The translations under genes were made by a program, and so were the position numbers. Shown here in pieces: positions 18,801-27,302 of a stretch of 64,000 nt of DNA (position 1 is its first letter; each line of letters starts with the position of its first letter). The notes beneath the pieces are model-generated. The model did not search any database. It saw only the letters and a program-made list of their open reading frames with translations, and had not been told where the DNA came from. Location of the stretch: the NCBI GenBank assembly GCA_963714795.1, contig CAVQPS010000009.1:372001-436000 (forward strand), written 5' to 3'. The stretch comes from DATIXJ01 sp963714795 (GTDB lineage Bacteria > Bacteroidota > Ignavibacteria > UBA10030 > SZUA-254).

Positions 18801-20188
18801 ATTATGATGAATCGAATACATCGACAAAATTGAATTTTCAAATTCAGCTCGATGAAGGATCGAACATCGTCGAATATCATTATGGTCCGTTGGTCAGCGG
18901 AACATATTCAGGCACCGGGGCAGCCATCGGATTGAAAGATTATATCGGCGGCGATTTCAGGTATTATGATATTTCCCGCATGGCAAGCGGACTGGCAAAT
19001 CAGCTCGTCATGACTTTGTCCCCGCTCGTCAATTGGCCCGGACAGGACAGTTGCTATCATATCACGACAAATATTTTCGGCGTTACCGTCAGTATCAGTG
19101 CGAACTGGAATATTATTTCCGATCCGGTTGTAACATTCAATCATTGGTATAAATCATTCTTTCCATCGGCCGGTTCAAGAGCATTTGAGTATCATGCCGG
19201 TTATCATATCGTTGACTCTCTCGTGGCCGGGAAAGGATACTGGATTAAATTCCCGTCATCGGTCAGCCAGACGATTTTCGGCGACTCGATGGCCACGGTA
19301 ACGGCAACGGTTGATAGCGGATGGAACATTATCGGAAGCGTTGATCACACTATATCAGCTCCCACCGGAGGTATGGTTATCAGTAAAACTTTTGCATACA
19401 ATGGCAGTTATCAAATCGTCTCGACATTAACCCCCGGAAAAGGATATTGGGTCAAGACCAACATGTCCGGGTCGCTCCCTCTCGGACCCCGGGCATTACC
19501 ACAAGTGACAACAGACCCGCTGGATAGCTATACAGAAGTTACTATCGCGGATCAATCCGGCAGGAAACAGAAATTGTATCTTGCACCGGGTACCGACAGT
19601 CATATCAACCCCGATTTTTATGCAATGCCGCCGGTCCCGCCTGCCGACGCGTTCGATATACGCTTTGTCAGCCAACGTATGCTGGAAGTTATTCCGCAGA
19701 ATATTCAGGATGCGGCGGTGTTTCCCGTTCAGATGCAGTCGGTAGCATATCCCGTTACCGTAACGTATGCGATCAAGAATTCCAACGGAAAACAGATTAT
19801 ACTCGACGAACAACAGCCCGGCACCCAACAGCATCACATTCTCAGGGGGGAAGGATCGTTGACAATTTCTGCAGGAAACGAAAATACGTTGTCGATGCGG
19901 GTCACGAATGGAAAAGAAATTCCGTTGTCCTTCGCTCTCAAACAGAATTTTCCGAACCCATTCAATCCCACAACGAAAATTGCATTCGATGTTCCGGTTG
20001 CCAGCCGCGTCACCATCAAGGTGTACGATATCATCGGAAGGGAAGTCATGACTCCCGCCAACGGTTTCTTCGAAGCGGGATCGTATACGGTTTCCGCGGA
20101 TTTTAATGTCCTGGCAAGCGGGATTTATTTTTACCGTCTTACGGCCGGAAATTTTACCGACGTCAAGAAAATGGTTGTGACAAAATAA
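15821..20188 (+). CDS. Large secreted beta-propeller protein with type IX secretion tail
   Basis: 1,455 residues from ATG 15821, which has AAAGGAAA before it (an upstream in-frame ATG at 15773 lacks this). After a signal segment, residues to about 740 hold BNR/VPS10-like propeller repeats (many copies of KSTDxGxSW and IDPxNxNxxY). Then come a CARDB-like beta domain, a domain with DYSVQISTNGW-like sequence (seen as DSVQISTNGWMEL), two repeats of the WNIIxxP...GKGYWxK type, and the C-terminal sorting domain with NFPNPFNPTTKI ending in KKMVVTK. It is likely exported by the type IX system and surface-attached or released. Ligand unknown. Confidence 0.88.
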   Translation: MKRLPLIFLFLILCTSTSIVWYIYSHETAGRHEQEERSGALGALNYWTAMRAYPNSDIPSTAYYRAYQLATAKRKEYERTISSTNIWEPIGPTNLHGRCISVAINPQNPNTVYLGTASGGLWRSYTGGLGGDWLQVPLGYPALGISAIVIDPTDTNTIYIGTGEVYQYQAALGGLVVRTTRGSYGIGILKSTNAGASWSKSLDWSYNQERGIEKIEMNPLNHNTLYAATTEGIYKTVNSGGVWTNIYTSAMGEDIVINSSDTNNILASFGNFALNPHIMKSTDAGTDWTPTPAPSFSGKALMCAYRTNPNIVYASIADSTTGVGGLWKSTDFGDSWNEVIDRTSDGLFGTPGSGQGWYSHFVIVHPTDSSQIIQNSVNVSKSTDGGVTFFGVGTGYSDNHGYAFHPTNPNIVYVVNDDGIYRSTDFGSSYVSVGSGLQTGQFYNGFSCSATDSLMAIGQSQDHIPGYRYLGSAIWDHGTVSDESGWTATDQTNDNVQYCVDRYGTDFLRSNNRGASFSYLYTFGGYGSWNSPFVVSTSNPSVLYFADTKIYKSTNSGSNWTVTSSSPLDANNTALSMAIARTSPDTVIVGMAPLYSQARLYCTTNGGSSWTDVTGTTPDRYPVDLAIDPNNSKTMYAAFGGFGSGHLFKTTNTGSSWTDMTGTLPDVPTDAIAIDPLNSNYVYVGNDLGVYLSTDAGSTWTPFSSGLPDAVIVADLVISPSNRSLRVATHGNGVYERKLYNGTALPTFDYAAVTLNFPADGSMIPQDSVLSGIKATFQNAGTQAQTDSFYVKYRILQNNTEVFSSLKKTGGLGLNVSKIVTFDDAFTPPDTGTFALQAISLAGDQDPTNDTVKGTLIIVAPSMVANWKITKGYCPYTEIAIGSPGPVGDDVELRASIPFSFTYDGFGYDSVQISTNGWMELGTGTSGTLHGLSTASQVGGYFSPVLSTTDHPTKVLGPWFADLATGSTGVISYTTLGTAPNRVFVVQWKNMPAYYDESNTSTKLNFQIQLDEGSNIVEYHYGPLVSGTYSGTGAAIGLKDYIGGDFRYYDISRMASGLANQLVMTLSPLVNWPGQDSCYHITTNIFGVTVSISANWNIISDPVVTFNHWYKSFFPSAGSRAFEYHAGYHIVDSLVAGKGYWIKFPSSVSQTIFGDSMATVTATVDSGWNIIGSVDHTISAPTGGMVISKTFAYNGSYQIVSTLTPGKGYWVKTNMSGSLPLGPRALPQVTTDPLDSYTEVTIADQSGRKQKLYLAPGTDSHINPDFYAMPPVPPADAFDIRFVSQRMLEVIPQNIQDAAVFPVQMQSVAYPVTVTYAIKNSNGKQIILDEQQPGTQQHHILRGEGSLTISAGNENTLSMRVTNGKEIPLSFALKQNFPNPFNPTTKIAFDVPVASRVTIKVYDIIGREVMTPANGFFEAGSYTVSADFNVLASGIYFYRLTAGNFTDVKKMVVTK

Positions 20189-20263
20189 TATGAACCGGTG
20201 GTTCCCGTTCGACAACGAACGCATTACATTACTCTGAATCATCGAAGAATTCTCCATGTCTCT

Positions 20264-20306
20264 AACGTTCCAATGTTGAAGGATATGACATTGGAACGTT
20301 TTTTTT
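20264..20306 (+). terminator. Strong rho-independent terminator
   Basis: Perfect 13 bp stem: AACGTTCCAATGT (20264-20276) pairs with ACATTGGAACGTT (20288-20300), 11-base loop, followed by six more T. It ends the transcript of the large secreted protein 75 bp after its stop and lies only 25 bp before the next gene. Confidence 0.9.
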
Positions 20307-20330
20307 GAGATTTGTTTGCCATTGCCTATA

Positions 20331-22673
20331 ATGAAAAAAATTTATTTCATGTTTTTTATTTTGTTCTGTTGGACATTGAATCCGTCGGAACTTCTATCGC
20401 AACAATCCATCCTTTTGCACGGTACGGTTTTCGACAATATTTCCGGCGAGCCGCTTCCAACCGCAAACATCCGCGTTGCAGGAACATCGATGGGAACAAT
20501 CAGCAACCTGCACGGAAATTATTCGCTGACTCTTGATTCCGGAAAATATGCCATCATTTTCAGTTACCTCGGATACCGACCGGACACATTACAAACAATA
20601 CTTCACCACTCGCTTGTGTACGATGTCAGACTCAAACCATCTCCCATCCAAATTCCGGAAGTGGTTGTCGTGGCGGAAGATCCGGCTCTGGAAATCATCC
20701 GGAAAGCCATTGCCCATAAACAGGAATGGATGAAAAAAATCAAGAGTTATCAATTCGATGCATTCACGCGGCAGGTATTACGAAGGGATACGGGCATTGC
20801 CAGCATTACCGAATCATATACGACCGGTTATTGGCGGGCGGGTGACACGCTTCGTGAGTTCGTCAAACAAAAGCGTCAAACCGAAAATATTCCTTCCGAA
20901 GAAAATTTTGCCGCTGTTCGCCGGATTATCAATTTCAACGATGACGAAATTTCGCTCTTTACCATTTACACCAACGGACATGCTTCCGGTTACGTCTTTA
21001 CCGGTCCGACGGCACCGAATGCTTTAGAAAAATACGACTATAAATTATTGTCGACTTCAACAACAGACGGTATAGATGTTTATCGGATTATGATGATTCC
21101 GAAAACGCGGACTCAACCGCTCTTTGCAGGGACAATTATAATTGCCAACGGCACGTTTGCGGTCATGGGCGTCGATGTAAAGCCCAATGAGGCTTTCACA
21201 TTTCCGTTCGTGAAAGATATCCGGCTCCGGTACCGCCAGCAATTCTCATTGTATGAAGATGAATTCTGGATGCCCGCCGACATCAGCATCGAGGGTAGTT
21301 TCGCTCTTTCGATTATCGGTATTTCGTTTCCGAGCATCGGTATTGAAACAGTGTCTTCGATTTACAACTACGCCATAAACCCCGCTCTTCCCGATACGAT
21401 ATTCCAGCACGATCGTGTCACGACGGATTCCACCGCGGCACGCTATGATTCCACATTCTGGAAAGCGCACGAAGTTCTCCCGCTCACGTCCGAAGAACAG
21501 CATGCCTACGAGACACTCGACAGCGCACAAACACTTGAAAAACAATTTCAACCGAGCGGCCCGCTTGCTTCCTTCGGCAATGACAATACCGGATCTCTCA
21601 TCGATCATATCGATGCGCGATTCACACGCGTCGAGGGGTTTTTCGCCGGATGGAAAACCGGCATCGATAATCTTTCTCCATTATTTCGAATCGATGGCGC
21701 CGCAGGAATCAGTTTCAGCGATCAACGATTCAAATACGATCTGGGCGCTACGGTCTATTCATCTTCACGGCACACATTCGGTATCGGCGGCGAATGGTAC
21801 AGCCGGCTTGACAATATTCCCGACAATGGATATTACGGGCAGCTCGCTATTTCGCTGATGTCGCTTATCGATAAGGATGATTACCGGGATTATTTTCTTG
21901 CAAATGGAAGTCGTATATTTTTCAGGACGACACCATCCGGTATGATTGATGCTACCCTTAGTTATGTTTCCGAGCGCGAATACTCGCTCGGCATTCAATC
22001 GACATTCAGTTTTTTTTCCACCGGAACACTGTATCGTCCGAATCCGGTCATTGACGACGGCCTCATCCGCAGTATGCGTTTTGATTTGAGAATCGGGGAA
22101 GCCCCTGTTCCGCTCGATCTTGTTTTGCACAATGATCTTGAAATTTCCGTTGAACACTCATCGCCCTCGCTGATGCACAGTGAGTTTGATTTTACCCGGT
22201 ACAACGGATCCTTGTCCTGGAATGTTCAAACGTTCGGAAATTCGTTGCTGTTCCCTCCGGTATTACGTTTGTTGCTGGAAGGCGGCATCGGAGACGGCAA
22301 CCTGCCGCCGCAACGGCTGTTCATTCTCGATTCGCGCGCGAGCGGGTATGCGCCGTTTGGCGTCCTGAAAGGATCCAACGTTCACGAATTCTCCGGGAAT
22401 CGGTACGTTATGCTTTCTCTCGAACATAATTTCCGCAGTCTGCCGTTCCTCGCTCTCGATATTCCCTTTTTGTACCGCAACAGCATCGAACTTATTACGT
22501 ACGGAGCTTTCGCACAAACATGGTACGGTTCAACGTCGTCATCGAACGGCTGGTATGCCGAAACCGGAATCGGACTTGCACGCATATTCGATTTATTGAG
22601 AGCAGATGTAACCTACCGCTGTACACAGCCCCGACGATTTATTTTCTCTCTCAGCATCGCAAACCTTTTTTGA
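20331..22673 (+). CDS. Outer-membrane protein, carboxypeptidase-regulatory-like plus DUF5686
   Basis: 780 residues from ATG 20331 (an upstream TTG-like start adds five residues only). A signal peptide ends near LLSQQ. Residues 25-110 form a CarboxypepD_reg-like beta sandwich (LHGTVFDNISGEPLPTANIRV...TMGTISNLHGNYSL type). The rest matches DUF5686 proteins of Bacteroidota, with the linker VVVVAEDPALEIIRKAI and a C-terminal beta-barrel ending in FIFSLSIANLF, whose final Phe is typical of barrel insertion. TonB box and plug are not seen. Function in this family is unknown. No promoter could be placed between the terminator and the start. Confidence 0.82.
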   Translation: MKKIYFMFFILFCWTLNPSELLSQQSILLHGTVFDNISGEPLPTANIRVAGTSMGTISNLHGNYSLTLDSGKYAIIFSYLGYRPDTLQTILHHSLVYDVRLKPSPIQIPEVVVVAEDPALEIIRKAIAHKQEWMKKIKSYQFDAFTRQVLRRDTGIASITESYTTGYWRAGDTLREFVKQKRQTENIPSEENFAAVRRIINFNDDEISLFTIYTNGHASGYVFTGPTAPNALEKYDYKLLSTSTTDGIDVYRIMMIPKTRTQPLFAGTIIIANGTFAVMGVDVKPNEAFTFPFVKDIRLRYRQQFSLYEDEFWMPADISIEGSFALSIIGISFPSIGIETVSSIYNYAINPALPDTIFQHDRVTTDSTAARYDSTFWKAHEVLPLTSEEQHAYETLDSAQTLEKQFQPSGPLASFGNDNTGSLIDHIDARFTRVEGFFAGWKTGIDNLSPLFRIDGAAGISFSDQRFKYDLGATVYSSSRHTFGIGGEWYSRLDNIPDNGYYGQLAISLMSLIDKDDYRDYFLANGSRIFFRTTPSGMIDATLSYVSEREYSLGIQSTFSFFSTGTLYRPNPVIDDGLIRSMRFDLRIGEAPVPLDLVLHNDLEISVEHSSPSLMHSEFDFTRYNGSLSWNVQTFGNSLLFPPVLRLLLEGGIGDGNLPPQRLFILDSRASGYAPFGVLKGSNVHEFSGNRYVMLSLEHNFRSLPFLALDIPFLYRNSIELITYGAFAQTWYGSTSSSNGWYAETGIGLARIFDLLRADVTYRCTQPRRFIFSLSIANLF

Positions 22674-22767
22674 CGTCCTTTTCCTTGCCACGGAATGGTT
22701 TAGGCAGAGCCGGAGGGAATCTTACTGAACTGGAAATACACTTTAATTCGCAAAGAACAAGACGGCG

Positions 22768-22879
22768 CTGGTACTGTCCTAATTTGTGCGGTCGGGTCTT
22801 TCGACCCGACCGAAACCCGCCGATGTCAGGTCGAAAGACCTGACATCACTCAGATCCGTTTCATCTTAGAACAGTACCA
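22768..22879. mobile_element. MITE-like element with nested hairpins and flanking 5 bp direct repeat
   Basis: Terminal inverted repeats TGGTACTGTCCTAA (22769-22782) and TTAGAACAGTACCA (22866-22879) differ at one position. CGGCG occurs directly outside both ends (22763-22767 and 22880-22884), as a target-site duplication would. Inside are two perfect hairpins: 10 bp arms at 22789-22798/22803-22812 with a TTTC loop, and 11 bp arms at 22822-22832/22837-22847 with a GAAA loop. The hairpin cores (GGTCTTTCGACC and GGTCGAAAGACC) are also reverse complements of each other. No coding capacity. No second copy was seen in this window. Confidence 0.6.
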
Positions 22880-22953
22880 CGGCGGTGATATTCTTGCTTC
22901 TCTCTTCGATTCTATGTACTTTTCTTTTCATTTACTTACAATCACTGAGAAAT

Positions 22954-25059
22954 ATGAATGCTCTACGAAAATATTCCCTTCATTTCATTCTTGTATTCAT
23001 CACCATGGCAACCATAACGCACGGCAAGAAGCCCGGATCCGGTCATCCATCACCGATGGATACCCTTTTTTCCACGAAAGAACTCGGCTGTATCATCGGT
23101 GAAAGTTCAACAACATTTCGCATATTCGCACCGCGCGCGACAGAAGTCCGGCTTGTCCTTTTCGCCGCGTACAATGATGATGCCGGACAGGAAAATCTGA
23201 TGACACATGATACGAACGGAGTCTGGGAGTACACCTCGCCGTATCGGCTTGTCGGGAAATATTACGGCTACCGTGTTTGGGGACCATCCGGTCCCGGCGA
23301 AATGTTCAACCCGAACGTGGTCGTCGGCGACCCGTATTCAAAAGCGGTGGTAACAAAAAATAATTACCGGCATCCGGCAAAATCTCTCATCATCGATACG
23401 AAATATGATTGGGAGGGAGACACATTTGTCATTCCTGAAGACCATAACCGATTGGTCATTTATGAAGGACACGTGCGCGATCTAACCGCTCACATTTCAT
23501 CGGGGGTTGCCGCTAAAGGAACATACACCGGATTGACGGAACAGGGAAAAACCGGAGGATTATCCTATCTCAAAGATCTCGGCATCAATGCTTTGGAATT
23601 ATTGCCGATACAAAAGTTCGGGACAATCGAACTTCCGTATCGTGACAGCAGTGTCATGACCGAGACAGGCGAATTCAACACGTGGAATCCGTACGAACGC
23701 AACCACTGGGGCTACATGACGAGTTATTTCTTTGCCCCCGAAACGTATTACGCCACTGACGGAACAATGGACCGCGACCGGTTCAACGGCATTGATGGCC
23801 GTGCGGTCAAAGAACTGAAGAATTTAGTGAAGACCCTTCATGGCGAAAACATTGCCGTGATTCTTGACGTTGTGTACAACCATGTTTCGCAGTATGATTA
23901 TAATCCATTCAAGTACATCGATAAGTTGTATTATTTCGATTGCGACAGTTCAGGAAATTTTCAAAAAATGTCCGGCTGTGGAAACGATTTCAAAACAAGC
24001 CGGCCGATGGCGCGGCGGCTGATTGTTGAAAGCATAAAATACTGGATGCGGGAATATCACATCGACGGCTTCCGGTTCGATCTCGCCACCATGATCGACC
24101 GCGAAACATGCAATGAAATTTCGGCGGAAGCAAAAAAAATCAACCCTCATGTCATTCTCATTGCCGAACCGTGGGGTGCAGGAAAATACGATCCCCCCGG
24201 ATTCAGCGACATCGGATGGGCATCGTGGAACGATCAGATTCGCAACGGCGTCAAGGGACAAAATACGCACGACGGACTCGGATTCATCTTCGGAAAATTT
24301 CAGGGAAGTAATTCAAAAAAAACGTTGATGAGTTATCTCACCGGAACACTGCGTGAAGACGGCGGCATGTATCTGAAGAAAGACCACAGCATCAATTATC
24401 TTGAGTCGCATGACGATAACACTTTCGGTGATTTCATCCGGCTCGGCAGCGGTGAAGTAAAGGAAACAGACCGCATTTCCGACGCATATCATAATGCACA
24501 GTTAACGCCCCGACAATTGTCACTCAATAAGCTTGCAGCGCTCTATTTATTGTCAGCGCAGGGTCCGATTATGATTGCCGAAGGACAGGAATTCGCCCGC
24601 AGCAAGGTTATCGCCCATACGAGCGCTCCGGACACAAACGTCGGGCGCCTCGATCATAACAGTTATGAAAAAGACAACGAAACCAATTACCTGAATTATC
24701 ATCATAAAGCGCTTAATCAGGAATTATTCGATTATTACAAAGGATTGATTGGTCTCCGGCGAACACATCCGGCATTCGGAAGCGCACCGAAAAATGCCAT
24801 CAGTTTTTTGACGACAACAGATGATTTTCTTATCGCATATTCCGTCGACGAGAAAATGGTCCCGCAGTCGAAAACAGAAAACCGATTTCTTGTCATTTTG
24901 AACGGCAATCAAACTCAAACGGAACGTATCGCGCTTCCAAAGGGTAATTGGAAAATAATCGTGAACGATAAAAAGGTTTCGTTGAAGAAGCCTATCCGCA
25001 CGGTGATGAAAACCGTCAGCATCCCGCCGGTTTCGGGTATGATCCTGATGGCACAATAA
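22954..25059 (+). CDS. Type I pullulanase / glycoside hydrolase family 13
   Basis: 701 residues from ATG 22954, which begins a signal peptide (MNALRKYSLHFILVF to about THG). An N-terminal CBM48-like domain (STTFRIFAPRATEVRL) is followed by the (beta/alpha)8 barrel. The four GH13 regions are visible: DVVYNH, GFRFDLAT (nucleophile Asp), LIAEPWG (acid Glu) and YLESHDD. RNHWGYMTSYFFAP and DGFRFD fit type I pullulanases, which cut alpha-1,6 links in pullulan or branched glucans. A C-terminal beta domain ends the protein. The signal peptide suggests an extracytoplasmic enzyme. Confidence 0.9.
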   Translation: MNALRKYSLHFILVFITMATITHGKKPGSGHPSPMDTLFSTKELGCIIGESSTTFRIFAPRATEVRLVLFAAYNDDAGQENLMTHDTNGVWEYTSPYRLVGKYYGYRVWGPSGPGEMFNPNVVVGDPYSKAVVTKNNYRHPAKSLIIDTKYDWEGDTFVIPEDHNRLVIYEGHVRDLTAHISSGVAAKGTYTGLTEQGKTGGLSYLKDLGINALELLPIQKFGTIELPYRDSSVMTETGEFNTWNPYERNHWGYMTSYFFAPETYYATDGTMDRDRFNGIDGRAVKELKNLVKTLHGENIAVILDVVYNHVSQYDYNPFKYIDKLYYFDCDSSGNFQKMSGCGNDFKTSRPMARRLIVESIKYWMREYHIDGFRFDLATMIDRETCNEISAEAKKINPHVILIAEPWGAGKYDPPGFSDIGWASWNDQIRNGVKGQNTHDGLGFIFGKFQGSNSKKTLMSYLTGTLREDGGMYLKKDHSINYLESHDDNTFGDFIRLGSGEVKETDRISDAYHNAQLTPRQLSLNKLAALYLLSAQGPIMIAEGQEFARSKVIAHTSAPDTNVGRLDHNSYEKDNETNYLNYHHKALNQELFDYYKGLIGLRRTHPAFGSAPKNAISFLTTTDDFLIAYSVDEKMVPQSKTENRFLVILNGNQTQTERIALPKGNWKIIVNDKKVSLKKPIRTVMKTVSIPPVSGMILMAQ

Positions 25060-25083
25060 TTTTATCATGACAAAAAGTTACTT

Positions 25084-26478
25084 ATGATTATAGAATTTCA
25101 AGGCGCAACACGAACGGTAACGGGATCGATGCATCTGTTGCATATCAACGGGTCAACGATTCTGCTGGACTGCGGACTTTTCCAGGGAAAGCGTGCGGAG
25201 TCTATCGATCGCAATAAAAATTTCCCGTTCGATCCAAAATCGATCGATGCGGTTATTCTTTCACACGCCCATATCGATCATAGCGGCAACCTGCCAAATC
25301 TCGTCAGGCAGGGATATGCGGGACCGATTTATTGTACGCCGGCCACGCAAGATTTGTCGACGATCATGCTGAAAGACAGCGGTTTCATTCAGGAAAAAGA
25401 TACCGAGTTCCTCAACAAGCAGAAAGCCAAACATCACGAGGAGCCGATCGAACCGTTGTATACTGTCGCCGATGCCGAAAAGGTTTCCGCATTATTCCGG
25501 AGTATTCCGTACGAAAATGAATTTCCGGTTCTGAAAAATGTAAAGGCAAAATTTTCAGATGCGGGACATATTTTGGGGTCGGCATCCATCCGGCTTGTCA
25601 TCGGTGAAAACGGGCAGACAAAAACTATCGGTTTCACCGGCGACATCGGCCGGTGGAACATGCCGATCATTAAAGATCCTGTCTTCATGGGAAACGTGGA
25701 GGCGCTGATCAGCGAAAGCACGTACGGCGGTATTCTTCACGATCCGCCGGAGGACATGGGAAACGAACTCGCCGCCGATATAACGCATACCATTAACCGG
25801 GGCGGAAAAATTGTCGTTCCGGCATTCAGTGTCGGAAGAACACAGGACATCGTTTTCACGCTCCACAAGTTGTTCGACAAGGGAATGCTGCCGCGTATTC
25901 CGATTTACGTCGACAGTCCGCTCGCAGTCAACGCGACGGAGATTTTCAAAAAACATCAGGAATGTTTTGATGAGGAGATTTTTGATCATATCCTTCACCA
26001 TCATGACCCGTTTGGTTTGAGCCAATTGCATTACATCCATTCTGTGGAAGAATCGAAAAAGCTGAATGATCAAAAAGGTCCATGCATGATTATTTCCGCT
26101 TCAGGGATGTGCGAAGCGGGAAGGATACTGCATCATCTCGCCAATACGGTCGGCGATCCGCGGAATACGATTCTTATCGTCGGTTATCAGGCAGAGCACA
26201 CGCTCGGGAAACGGCTCGTGGATAAGGAAGAAGAAATCAGGATTTTCGGCACGATGTACAAACGAAAAGCGGAAGTGATTGTCCATAATTCTTTCAGCGC
26301 TCATGCCGACGGCAACGAGCTGCTGAAATATGTCAGCGCGTTCGATAAAAATCAGCTTCAGAAAATTTTTCTCGTGCACGGAGAGTTTGAGCGTCAGTCT
26401 GATTTCCAGTCCGGATTACAAAAACAGGGAAACGACCGCGTGGAGATTCCTGTGCGGGGCCAAAAATTCGAAATGTAA
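25084..26478 (+). CDS. Metallo-beta-lactamase fold, beta-CASP RNA nuclease-like
   Basis: 464 residues. The zinc-binding motif HxHxDH is in LSHAHIDHSGNLP (about residue 59), further ligands in FSDAGHILGSASI and GFTGDIGR. The beta-CASP half has SESTYGG, PAFSVGRTQDI and the motif ISASGMCEAGRILHHL, then the final histidine in NSFSAHADGNEL. These are the features of CPSF-like/RNase J-related exonucleases and the YhaM-independent 'MBL RNA-specificity' group. RNA is the expected substrate. It starts 24 bp after the pullulanase stop, so co-transcription is possible. Confidence 0.9.
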   Translation: MIIEFQGATRTVTGSMHLLHINGSTILLDCGLFQGKRAESIDRNKNFPFDPKSIDAVILSHAHIDHSGNLPNLVRQGYAGPIYCTPATQDLSTIMLKDSGFIQEKDTEFLNKQKAKHHEEPIEPLYTVADAEKVSALFRSIPYENEFPVLKNVKAKFSDAGHILGSASIRLVIGENGQTKTIGFTGDIGRWNMPIIKDPVFMGNVEALISESTYGGILHDPPEDMGNELAADITHTINRGGKIVVPAFSVGRTQDIVFTLHKLFDKGMLPRIPIYVDSPLAVNATEIFKKHQECFDEEIFDHILHHHDPFGLSQLHYIHSVEESKKLNDQKGPCMIISASGMCEAGRILHHLANTVGDPRNTILIVGYQAEHTLGKRLVDKEEEIRIFGTMYKRKAEVIVHNSFSAHADGNELLKYVSAFDKNQLQKIFLVHGEFERQSDFQSGLQKQGNDRVEIPVRGQKFEM

Positions 26479-26510
26479 AAAAATGATTATCGATTTATTA
26501 TATTGAAATC

Positions 26511-27302
26511 ATGCATACCGGCATTCAGGGCAAAGTCATTCTTATCACGGGTGGAAGCAGGGGAATCGGCAAGGCGGTTGCACTGGCAATGGCAGAAGAA
26601 GGTGCGCGCATCGCCATTTGCGCCCGCGACGAACATCAATTGAAACAGACTGCGGATGAAATCCAAATCCACACGCATGCGGATATCGTCGCGATCAAGG
26701 CAAATATGACAAAGACCAACGATATCCGGCGGTTCGTCGATACTTCCCTAAAAAAATTCGGACACATTGATATGCTGATCAACAACGCCGGCAGTGTTCA
26801 CATCGGCGGAATTTCGGCAACGACCGACGAGGATTGGGAATACCACATTCAACTGAAGCTCCTCGGTTACATTCGAACGGCACGGGAAGTTATTCCTCAC
26901 ATGAAAACCAACGGCAGCGGAAAAATCATCAACATTGTCGGCACAGCGGGAAAAGAACCGGGGCCGCTTTACATGGTTCCGGGCGTAACCAATGCCGCAT
27001 TATTGAGTTTCACAAAGTCGCTGTCGAAGGAACTTGAACCATTCCATATTCTCGTCAACAGCGTTAATCCCGGAACAACCGATACGCCCTTGACGGAAGA
27101 AACATTTCACTCGCTGGCGGAAATATTCCAAAAAACTCCGAAGGAAGTCCGGGCATCCGCATCCGAATTTTCACCGCAAGGCACGATTGCCTCGCCGGAA
27201 GATATTGCCAAAGTGGTCCTTTTTTTCGCTTCCGATCTTTCCAATTTTGTAAACGGTACGTCTCTCAATGTTGATGCCGGCAAACTCGTTGGATTATGGT
27301 AA
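26511..27302 (+). CDS. Short-chain dehydrogenase family protein lacking YxxxK
   Basis: 263-residue SDR. The cofactor motif TGGSRGIGKAVA and the structural NNAG are present, and the fold continues through INIVGTAGKEP and NSVNPGTTDTPL. Where a normal SDR has YxxxK before AALxxFTKSL, this protein has PGVTN, so both catalytic Tyr and Lys are missing; Ser may be replaced by Thr. A known subset of SDRs shares this loss. It may bind NAD(P) without classical hydride transfer, or use different residues. It overlaps the next gene by 7 bases. Confidence 0.85.
   Translation: MHTGIQGKVILITGGSRGIGKAVALAMAEEGARIAICARDEHQLKQTADEIQIHTHADIVAIKANMTKTNDIRRFVDTSLKKFGHIDMLINNAGSVHIGGISATTDEDWEYHIQLKLLGYIRTAREVIPHMKTNGSGKIINIVGTAGKEPGPLYMVPGVTNAALLSFTKSLSKELEPFHILVNSVNPGTTDTPLTEETFHSLAEIFQKTPKEVRASASEFSPQGTIASPEDIAKVVLFFASDLSNFVNGTSLNVDAGKLVGLW

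Noticed and set aside
19496..20257. 253-codon minus-strand frame
   Set aside because: Antisense to the T9SS tail; its Arg/His-rich composition is typical of shadow frames.
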